Part shown: positions 1 to 6,269 of the stretch, piece after piece
How positions within the stretch are numbered: position 1 is the first letter of the stretch
How the letters are laid out: every line of letters starts with the position of its first letter
The notes under the pieces: generated by a model
Database searches by the model: none
Seen by the model: the letters and a program-made list of their open reading frames with translations, nothing else
What the model was told of the DNA's origin: nothing
Assembly (NCBI GenBank): GCA_013696185.1
Contig: JACCZA010000390.1
Location: 1-8,704 of the forward strand
Reading direction: 5' to 3'
DNA: 8,704 nucleotides
Origin: Actinomycetota bacterium
GTDB taxonomy: Bacteria; Actinomycetota; Thermoleophilia; Gaiellales; Gaiellaceae
Program-made: the position numbers and the translations under genes

Positions 1-676
<676 letters not shown>

Positions 677-680
<4 letters not shown>

Positions 681-1060
681 CCCCCGTGACTGTCGAGCTT
701 GCGAACAGGAGCGCCGAGGAGGTCGACGAGGGAGCCGTCGCCCGGCTCGCGCTCGAGGTGCTTGCGGCCGAGGGGATCGACGAGGGGGAGCTCGGAATCG
801 CGTTCGTCGCCCCCGGCGAGATGCGCGTGTTGAAGCGGGATCACCTCGGCGTCGACGAGGTTACGGACGTGCTCGCCTTTCCCCTCGACGCGCGCGAGCC
901 GCTGCCGGCCGGCCTGCCCCGGCAGCTCGGGGACGTCGTGCTCTGCCCCGAGGTCGTCGGCGAGGCGTGGCGCGCGCCGCTCGTGCACGGCCTGCTGCAC
1001 CTGCTCGGCTACGACCACGGCCCGGGCATGGAGCGGCGCGAGGCGGTGCTCGGCGCGTGA
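677..1060 (+). CDS. ybeY: YbeY, rRNA maturation endoribonuclease (short form)
   Basis: YbeY is a zinc-dependent endoribonuclease-like protein for 16S rRNA 3'-end maturation and ribosome quality control. The protein has 127 residues. It carries the TDVLAFP motif (63-69), LGDVVL (84-89) and the metal-binding H-x3-H-x5-H motif as HGLLHLLGYDH, with ligands His104, His108 and His114. The ATG at 677 overlaps the phoH stop (ATGA), and its own stop overlaps the next start (GTGA), so translational coupling is likely. The protein is shorter than the usual 150 or so residues. The segment between the GDVVL strand and the HGLLH helix is only 14 residues, where most family members have a longer insert carrying another helix. 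All three histidines remain, so it is probably active. The phoH-ybeY-era neighbourhood supports the call. Confidence 0.94.
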
Positions 1061-1779
1061 TCGTCAGACGCGGGCCGCCCTCGGTCTTCGACAGCTTCAA
1101 CTACGCCACCGAGGGCATCGTCCACGTGCTGCGGACGCAGCGGAACATGCGGATCCACGTCTTCGCGGCGGTCGTCGTCCTCGTCGCCGCGGTGGTGCTG
1201 GGAGTCTCGCGGCTCGAGCTGATCGTGTTGCTGCTCGCGATCGGCTTCGTCCTGATCGCGGAGATGGTCAACACGGCGGTCGAGGGCGCGGTCGACGTCT
1301 CCACGACGTCGTTCGACCCGAACGCGAAGCTGGCGAAGGACATCGCCGCGGGATCCGTGCTGATCGCGACACTCACGGCGGTCGCGGTCGGCTACCTGGT
1401 CTTCTCGGCCAAGATCGCCGATCCGAGCACGCGCCTGCTCGACCGGCTCTCGAACGCGCCGGCGAGCCTGACCCTGATCGCGCTCGTCCTGACGACCATC
1501 GTCGTGATCGCAAGCAAGGCCCTGACGGGCAGCGGCACGCCGCTGCGGGGCGGCCTCCCGTCCGGCCACGCGGGCATCGCCTTCGCCGGCTGGATGGCGA
1601 TCACGCTCCTGATCGACGGCGGTAGCGAGCGCTTCTTCGCGTCCACGGTGGCGCTGATCCTTGCGCTCCTCGTCGCCCAGACGCGGATCGAGTCGGGTGT
1701 GCACTCCACCCTCGAGGTCGCCTACGGCGGGTTGCTCGGCTCGCTCGTCACGCTCGTCGTCTTCCAGGTGCTGGCGTGA
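1057..1779 (+). CDS. DgkA-type lipid kinase fused to a PAP2 phosphatase domain
   Basis: This membrane protein has 240 residues and two domains. Residues 10-116 match the DgkA family (diacylglycerol or undecaprenol kinase): TEGIVHVLRTQRNMRIH (18-34), then Glu69, Asn72, Glu76 and Asp80 in AEMVNTAVEGAVD, then AKDIAAG (93-99). Hydrophobic segments lie near 35-50, 54-68 and 96-116. The position equivalent to E. coli Glu28 is Gln28. Residues about 137-240 resemble PAP2 phosphatases: Lys154 and Arg164 in a loose first motif, PSGH (168-171), and Arg210 with His216 in TRIESGVHSTLE, where the usual final Asp is Glu220. About four further hydrophobic helices make this a compact PAP2. I infer a role in recycling undecaprenol/undecaprenyl phosphate or diacylglycerol; which substrate cannot be read here. 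The GTG start was chosen for its GTGA overlap with ybeY and because DgkA homology begins just after it. Firmicutes carry plain dgkA at this place. Confidence 0.88.
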   Translation: MIVRRGPPSVFDSFNYATEGIVHVLRTQRNMRIHVFAAVVVLVAAVVLGVSRLELIVLLLAIGFVLIAEMVNTAVEGAVDVSTTSFDPNAKLAKDIAAGSVLIATLTAVAVGYLVFSAKIADPSTRLLDRLSNAPASLTLIALVLTTIVVIASKALTGSGTPLRGGLPSGHAGIAFAGWMAITLLIDGGSERFFASTVALILALLVAQTRIESGVHSTLEVAYGGLLGSLVTLVVFQVLA

Positions 1780-2159
1780 CCGACGCTGACCGCGAGCTCT
1801 ACGACCGCGCGCTCGCCGTCTCCGCCCGCGCGTATGCGCCCTACTCCCGCTACCTCGTCGGAGCGGCGGTGCGGGCCCGCGACGGGCGCGTGTTCGAGGG
1901 GGTGAACGTCGAGAACGCCGCCTACCCGCTCGGGGTCTGCGCCGAGCGCTCGGCACTCGTCGGAGCCGTCGTGGCGGGCTACCGTCCGGGCGACCTGGAG
2001 GCGATCGGGATCACCGCCTCGCCGTGCGGCGGCTGCCGCCAGTGGCTGCACGAGTTCCGGCTGGAGCGCGTCGTCTACGCCCGCGAGGGGGGAGAGGTGG
2101 TGAGCGCAACGCCGGCCGACCTCCTGCCCGACGGCTGGAACCTCCCCGAGGAGCCGTGA
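1776..2159 (+). CDS. cdd: Cytidine deaminase
   Basis: Cytidine deaminase hydrolyses cytidine and deoxycytidine to uridine and deoxyuridine in pyrimidine salvage. The 127-residue protein has the length of the small homotetrameric class. Visible motifs are YAPYSRYLVGAA (20-31), GVNVENAAYP (42-51), Cys55-Ala-Glu57 with Glu57 as the proton shuttle, and PCGGC with Cys84 and Cys87; Cys55, Cys84 and Cys87 are the expected zinc ligands. The GTG start at 1776 overlaps the previous stop as GTGA, and the stop overlaps the era start the same way. The segment before Glu75 and the tail ADLLPDGW are typical of the family. The gene sits between dgkA and era, as in Firmicutes. With deoC nearby it fits deoxynucleoside breakdown, although the two are probably in separate transcription units. 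Confidence 0.96.
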   Translation: MTDADRELYDRALAVSARAYAPYSRYLVGAAVRARDGRVFEGVNVENAAYPLGVCAERSALVGAVVAGYRPGDLEAIGITASPCGGCRQWLHEFRLERVVYAREGGEVVSATPADLLPDGWNLPEEP

Positions 2160-3019
2160 GGAGCGGCTTCGTCGCCGTCGCCGGCCGGCCGAACGTCGGT
2201 AAGTCGACGCTCGTGAACGCGCTCTGCGGCGGCAAGGTGGCGATCGTCTCGGACAAGCCGCACACGACGAGGCGGCGGATCTTCGGCGTGGCCAACGGCG
2301 ACGACTTCCAGCTCGTGCTCGTCGATCTGCCCGGCTTCCAGCGCCCGTTCGACCCTCTTACGCAGCGCATGCAGCGGACCGTCGACTCCTCGTTCGAGGA
2401 CATCGACGCCGTGCTCTTCGTGCTGTCGGCGCGCGAGCGGATCGGTGCGGGCGACACCTTCATCGCGCGCCGCGTGTTCGCGCTCGGGCTCCCGGTCGTG
2501 ATCGCCCTCAACAAGGTCGACCGCCTGAAGCCGGCCCACATCGCCTCGCAGATGCAGACCGCCGCGCGCCTCGGCGACTTCGACGCGCTCCATCCCGTCA
2601 GCGCGGTGACGAAGGACGGCGTGGGAGAGCTGCGCGGCGATCTCGTCCAGCTCCTGCCCGAGAGCGAGCAGCTCTATTTCCCACGCGACCTCCGCACGGA
2701 TCAGACCGAGACCGAGCAGATCGGCGAGCTCGTGCGCGAGAAGGCCCTCCAGCTCACCCGCGAGGAGGTGCCGCACTCGATCTCGGTCGAGGTCGACGAG
2801 CTCGAGGACAAGCTCGTGCGGGCCTTCGTCCTCGTCGAGACCGGGTCGCAGAAGCAGATCCTGGTCGGGAAGCGGGGAGCGATGATCCGGGAGATCGGGA
2901 CCCGGGCGCGCCCCGAGATCGAGGCCCTGCTCGGCCGCGCGGTCTTCCTCGAGCTCGTCGTGAAGGTGCGGCCGCGCTGGCGGCGCGACGAGGCTCAGCT
3001 CGAGCGGCTCGGCCTGTAA
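2156..3019 (+). CDS. era: GTPase Era (ribosome biogenesis)
   Basis: Era is an essential GTPase that binds the 3' end of 16S rRNA and checks 30S subunit assembly. The 287-residue protein begins at GTG 2156, overlapping the cdd stop as GTGA, and homology starts at once (SGFVAVAGRPNVGKST). GTPase motifs: G1 GRPNVGKS (10-17), switch I HTTRRRI (36-42), G3 as DLPG (57-60) rather than the more usual DTPG, G4 NKVD (119-122) and G5 SAVTKDG (149-155). The C-terminal KH domain has its GxxG loop as GKRG (238-241), followed by AMIREIGTRAR. A GAGGAG stretch at 2148-2153 lies close to the start and may act as a tight ribosome binding site. Length and domain order are normal. A much longer frame upstream is only the read-through of the same frame across cdd. 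Confidence 0.97.
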   Translation: MRSGFVAVAGRPNVGKSTLVNALCGGKVAIVSDKPHTTRRRIFGVANGDDFQLVLVDLPGFQRPFDPLTQRMQRTVDSSFEDIDAVLFVLSARERIGAGDTFIARRVFALGLPVVIALNKVDRLKPAHIASQMQTAARLGDFDALHPVSAVTKDGVGELRGDLVQLLPESEQLYFPRDLRTDQTETEQIGELVREKALQLTREEVPHSISVEVDELEDKLVRAFVLVETGSQKQILVGKRGAMIREIGTRARPEIEALLGRAVFLELVVKVRPRWRRDEAQLERLGL

Positions 3020-3026
3020 AGGTCGA

Positions 3027-3041
3027 AGCCCGGCTGGGGCT
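3027..3041. repeat. Short inverted repeat between era and deoC
   Basis: AGCCC-GGCTG-GGGCT is a perfect 5-bp inverted repeat with a 5-nt spacer. It starts 8 nt after the era stop, and its last T is also the first base of the proposed deoC -10 box. It could be a weak transcription stop for the era unit or an operator for the deoC promoter. There is no U-tract, and a 5-bp stem is short, so neither role is established. Confidence 0.35.
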
Positions 3042-3046
3042 ACACT
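3041..3046 (+). promoter_or_regulatory. Proposed -10 box for a leaderless deoC transcript
   Basis: TACACT matches the TANNNT pattern of sigma-70-type -10 boxes and ends 6 nt before the deoC ATG. If this is the -10 box, transcription would start on the A of the ATG, giving a leaderless mRNA, a common arrangement in actinobacteria. No good -35 match lies 16-18 nt upstream, and there is no clear Shine-Dalgarno site in the 33-nt gap, which also favours leaderless initiation. Confidence 0.5.
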
Positions 3047-3052
3047 CGTGCG

Positions 3053-3991
3053 ATGGCCCAGGCGCCCGCGCTCCCGGGCGGGTTCGAGCTGCCGCTCGAG
3101 CCGCGTCTGCCCCGTATCGGCTCGGTCGACCAGGTGGCCGCCGAGGAGCGTGCCGCCACGCTCGCGAAGCGCTCGATCAAGCGCGAGGCGAAGCTCTGGG
3201 CGCTCGAGCTGGCGGTGCGCATGATGGATCTGACCACGCTCGAGGGCGCCGACACGCCGGGCAAGGTGTCCGCGCTCTCTGCGAAGGCCGTGCGACCCGA
3301 CCCGCAGGATCCGACCGTGCCCTCGGTCGCTGCGGTGTGCGTCTACCCGAACCTCGTCCCCTACGCCCTCGAGCGGGTGGGCGGCACGGGCGTCAAGGTC
3401 GCCTCGGTCGCGACGGCGTTTCCCGCCGGGCAGTCCCCGCTCGACGTCAAGCTCGCCGAGGTGCGCGAGGTCGTGGCGATGGGCGCCGACGAGGTCGACA
3501 TGGTGATCGATCGCGGCGCCTTCCTGTCCGGTCGCTACGCGAAGGTGTACGACGAGATCGTGCGTGTGAAGGAGGCCTGCGGCGAGGCGCACCTGAAGGT
3601 GATCCTCGAGACGGGCGAGCTCGGCACCTACGACAACGTGCGCCGGGCCTCGCTGCTCGCGATGGCGGCGGGGGCCGACTTCATCAAGACCTCGACCGGG
3701 AAGATCTCCCCCGCGGCGACGCTGCCGGTGGCGCTCGTCATGCTCGAGGCGATCCGGGACGTGCACGACGAGACCGGTCGCTGCGTCGGCCTCAAGCCCG
3801 CGGGCGGCATCCGCACGTCCAAGCAGGCGATCCAGCACCTCGTGGCCGTGCACGAGACGCTCGGGCCCGACTGGCTCACGCCCGACCGCTTCCGCTTCGG
3901 CGCCTCCTCGCTCCTGAACGACGTGCTGATGCAGATTCGCAAGGAGAAGGTCGGCGCCTACCAGGGCCCGGATTACTTCACCCTTGACTGA
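3053..3991 (+). CDS. deoC: Deoxyribose-phosphate aldolase, long form
   Basis: DeoC cleaves 2-deoxyribose 5-phosphate to glyceraldehyde 3-phosphate and acetaldehyde, the last step of deoxynucleoside catabolism. The protein has 312 residues. Catalytic groups of this class I aldolase are visible: Lys212 in DFIKTSTGK (Schiff-base lysine), Lys248 in GLKPAGGIR (second active-site lysine) and Asp149 in GADEVDMVI. LETGELGTYDNV and RFGASSLL are also family-typical. It is longer than the compact bacterial enzymes of about 220-260 residues. The N-terminal extension and the VCVYPN...VASVATAFPAGQ and CGEAHLK segments recall the long form known from animals. ATG 3053 was chosen because a leaderless-type -10 box lies 6 nt upstream and era ends 33 nt before. 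The next gene overlaps its 3' end by 8 nt. Confidence 0.95.
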   Translation: MAQAPALPGGFELPLEPRLPRIGSVDQVAAEERAATLAKRSIKREAKLWALELAVRMMDLTTLEGADTPGKVSALSAKAVRPDPQDPTVPSVAAVCVYPNLVPYALERVGGTGVKVASVATAFPAGQSPLDVKLAEVREVVAMGADEVDMVIDRGAFLSGRYAKVYDEIVRVKEACGEAHLKVILETGELGTYDNVRRASLLAMAAGADFIKTSTGKISPAATLPVALVMLEAIRDVHDETGRCVGLKPAGGIRTSKQAIQHLVAVHETLGPDWLTPDRFRFGASSLLNDVLMQIRKEKVGAYQGPDYFTLD

Positions 3992-5462
3992 GCTCGACCG
4001 CAGACAGGCGTCGGCCCCGGCCCCGAGCGGCTGGACGTACGCCCCCGCGCCCGAGTCGCGCGAGGTCGTCTCGATCGAGGAGCGCTACGGGCTCTACGTC
4101 GGCGGCGAGTGGCTCGAGCCTCGCTCGCAGGAGTGGTACGAGACGATCTCGCCGGCGAGCGAGGAGCCGCTCGCGCAGATCGCCCAGGCGGGAGCCGAGG
4201 ACGTGGCGCTCGCGGTGGACGCCGCCCGCGGGGCGTACGAGAATGCCTGGTCCGGCATGCCGAGCGCGAGGCGCGCCAAGTACCTCTTCCGGATCGCGCG
4301 CATCCTGCAGGAGCGCTCGCGCGAGTTCGCGGTGCTCGAGTCGCTGAACGGCGGCAAGCCGATTCGCGAGTCGCGCGACATCGACCTGCCGCTCGCCGCT
4401 GCGCACTTCTTCTACTACGCGGGCTGGGCCGACAAGCTCGAGTACGCCTTTCCGAACCGCCGGCCGGGGCCGATCGGCGTCGCGGGCCAGATCATCCCGT
4501 GGAACTTCCCCCTGCTCATGCTCGCGTGGAAGGTCGCACCGGCGCTCGCCGCCGGCAACACGGTCGTGCTCAAGCCGGCGGAGACGACGCCGCTCACCGC
4601 GCTCCTCTTCTGCGACGTCCTGCGTCAGGCCGGGCTGCCACCGGGCGTCGTCAACATCGTCACGGGCGACGGCCGCACGGGCGCTGAGCTGGTCAAGCAT
4701 CCCGGCGTCGACAAGATCGCGTTCACCGGGTCGACCGAGGTCGGCAAGGCGATCCAGCGCGAGATCGCCGGCACCGGCAAGCGCCTGACGCTCGAGCTCG
4801 GAGGCAAGGCGGCGAACGTCGTGTTCGACGACGCGGCGCTCGACGGGGCGATCGAGGGCATCATCAACGCGATCTACTTCAACCAGGGGCACGTCTGCTG
4901 CGCCGGCTCGCGGCTGCTCGTGCAGGAGTCGATCGTCGAGCCCCTCGTCTCGAAGCTGAAGCGCCGCCTGGCCACGCTGCGCGTCGGCGACCCGCTCGAC
5001 AAGAACACGGACGTCGGCGCGATCAACTCGCGCGGCCAGCTCGACCAGATCACCGAGCTCGTCGAGTCGGGGGTAGCGGAGGGCGCGGAGCTGTACCAGC
5101 CGCCCTGCCGCCTGCCCGAGCGGGGCTACTGGTTCGCGCCGACCGTCTTCACGAACGTCGCCCAGAGCTCGCGCATCGCGACCGAGGAGATCTTCGGGCC
5201 CGTCCTCTCCGTGCTCACCTTCCGTACGCCGGAGGAGGCTGTCGAGAAGGCGAACAACACCGCCTACGGGCTTTCGGCCGGGGTGTGGACCGAGAAGGGC
5301 TCGCGCATCCTCTGGATGGCCCAGCGCCTGCGCGCGGGCGTCGTCTGGGCGAACACGTTCAACCGCTTCGACCCCGCCTCGCCCTTCGGCGGCTACAAGG
5401 AGTCGGGCTTCGGCCGGGAGGGTGGGCTGCACGGCCTCGAGCCCTACCTGGAGTTCGAGTGA
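3984..5462 (+). CDS. NAD(P)-dependent aldehyde dehydrogenase, catalytically complete
   Basis: This 492-residue cytoplasmic enzyme of the aldehyde dehydrogenase superfamily oxidises an aldehyde to the acid with NAD(P)+. Key residues are present: PWNFPLLM (cofactor/substrate loop), Lys197 in VLKPAE, FTGSTEVG, general base Glu271 in LELGGK, nucleophile Cys305 in GHVCCAGSR, and Glu402 in EEIFGP. The C-terminal FGGYKESGFGREGG is also typical. The start is uncertain. TTG 3984 overlaps the deoC stop by 8 nt and gives a Pro/Ala-rich leader of about 30 residues before YGLYVGGEWLEP; I see no ATG or GTG between this TTG and the domain. Position after deoC suggests acetaldehyde or another short aldehyde as substrate (inference). 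Followed by a half-length homologue, it resembles the catalytic half of the two-domain ALDH16 family. A betaine-aldehyde-type specificity cannot be excluded. Confidence 0.92.
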   Translation: MTELDRRQASAPAPSGWTYAPAPESREVVSIEERYGLYVGGEWLEPRSQEWYETISPASEEPLAQIAQAGAEDVALAVDAARGAYENAWSGMPSARRAKYLFRIARILQERSREFAVLESLNGGKPIRESRDIDLPLAAAHFFYYAGWADKLEYAFPNRRPGPIGVAGQIIPWNFPLLMLAWKVAPALAAGNTVVLKPAETTPLTALLFCDVLRQAGLPPGVVNIVTGDGRTGAELVKHPGVDKIAFTGSTEVGKAIQREIAGTGKRLTLELGGKAANVVFDDAALDGAIEGIINAIYFNQGHVCCAGSRLLVQESIVEPLVSKLKRRLATLRVGDPLDKNTDVGAINSRGQLDQITELVESGVAEGAELYQPPCRLPERGYWFAPTVFTNVAQSSRIATEEIFGPVLSVLTFRTPEEAVEKANNTAYGLSAGVWTEKGSRILWMAQRLRAGVVWANTFNRFDPASPFGGYKESGFGREGGLHGLEPYLEFE

Positions 5463-6259
5463 GCGAGCGGCTGCCGGTCCGCAAGACGTACAAGCTCTTC
5501 GTCGGCGGCGCCTTCCCGCGCTCCGAGTCTGGCCGTACCTACCTCGCCGAGGAGCAGAACGTCGCGCGGGCCTCGCGCAAGGACGTCCGCGACGCGGTGC
5601 GTGCGGCGCGCGGGGCGCAGCCGGGCTGGGCCGGGTTGACCGCGTACAACCGGGGCCAGGTGCTCTACCGCGTGGGGGAGATGCTCGAGGCGCGAGGCGC
5701 CGACCTGGCAGCGCTCTGCTCGGGTCGCGAGGAGGTCGAGCGCGCCGTGGATCGGGTCGTCTGGTACGCGGGCTGGGCGGACAAGCTGGCCCAGGTGCTC
5801 GGCTCGGCGAATGCCGTCGCCGGCCCGTACTTCAACTTCACGGTGCCCGAGCCGACCGGCGTCGTCGGCCTGATCGCGCCCGCCGAGCCGCCGCTCCTCG
5901 GGCTCGTCTCGCGGCTCGCCCCCGTGCTCGTGGGCGGCAACGCGTGCGTCGTCGTCGCCTCCGAGGCGCGGCCGCTCGCGGCGATCGAGCTCGCGGAGGT
6001 GCTCGCGACCTCCGACGTTCCCGGCGGCGTGGTGAACATCCTGACGGGCCTTCGCACCGAGCTCGCTCCCGTCCTGGCCGCGCACATGGACGTCAACGCC
6101 CTCGACCTGGCCGGCGCGAACGGCGAGGTGGCCGAGCTCGAGCGGCTGGCGGCGACGAACGTCAAGCGCGTCGTCCGGGGAGCCCCGGATGTCGAGAGCC
6201 CCTGGGAGATCGCCGCCTTCCTCGAGCTCAAGACCGTCTGGCACCCACTCGGGGTCTGA
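5459..6259 (+). CDS. Half-length, non-catalytic aldehyde dehydrogenase homologue
   Basis: The 266-residue product matches only the N-terminal, cofactor-binding half of an aldehyde dehydrogenase. Similarity to the upstream enzyme is visible in order: YKLFVGGAFPRSESGRTY (ALDH entry strand), AVRAARGAQPGW, WYAGWADKLAQV, PTGVVGLIAPAEPPLLGLVSRLAPVLVGGNACVVVASE and PGGVVNILTG. The PWNFP motif has become APAEP, the lysine of KPAE is gone, FTGS is replaced, and there is no ELGGK glutamate or catalytic cysteine, so it cannot be an active dehydrogenase. The frame is intact and ends in a clean tail (AAFLELKTVWHPLGV), which argues against a decaying gene. The GTG start overlaps the upstream stop (GTGA), with GGAG at 5450-5453, 5 nt before it, as ribosome binding site. 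I infer a stable partner of the upstream enzyme, corresponding to the pseudo-ALDH C-terminal domain of ALDH16 proteins, here as a separate polypeptide. Confidence 0.85.
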   Translation: MSERLPVRKTYKLFVGGAFPRSESGRTYLAEEQNVARASRKDVRDAVRAARGAQPGWAGLTAYNRGQVLYRVGEMLEARGADLAALCSGREEVERAVDRVVWYAGWADKLAQVLGSANAVAGPYFNFTVPEPTGVVGLIAPAEPPLLGLVSRLAPVLVGGNACVVVASEARPLAAIELAEVLATSDVPGGVVNILTGLRTELAPVLAAHMDVNALDLAGANGEVAELERLAATNVKRVVRGAPDVESPWEIAAFLELKTVWHPLGV

Positions 6260-6269
6260 GGTCTCTCAG
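6256..6269. terminator. Palindrome across two convergent stop codons
   Basis: CTGAG-GTCT-CTCAG is a perfect 5-bp inverted repeat with a 4-nt loop. Its left arm contains the TGA of the plus-strand ALDH-like gene (6257-6259), and its right arm contains the TGA of the minus-strand gene (read as TCA at 6266-6268). Only 6 nt separate the two genes. It may form a weak bidirectional terminator hairpin, but it has no U-tract and the stem is short, so the role is speculative. Confidence 0.3.

Noticed and set aside
2075..3853. A 592-codon open frame on the minus strand opposite era and deoC
   Set aside because: Its translation is Arg/His/Asp/Leu-rich without domains, as expected from the antisense of GC-rich genes; era and deoC on the plus strand have clear catalytic motifs.
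3978..5432. A 484-codon open frame on the minus strand opposite the aldehyde dehydrogenase
   Set aside because: It mirrors the ALDH gene almost end to end and has low-complexity composition; the plus-strand gene has all catalytic residues.
5440..5470. Programmed frameshift joining the two ALDH genes into one polypeptide
   Set aside because: No slippery heptamer is visible near the overlap, and the second gene has its own GTG with GGAG 5 nt upstream.
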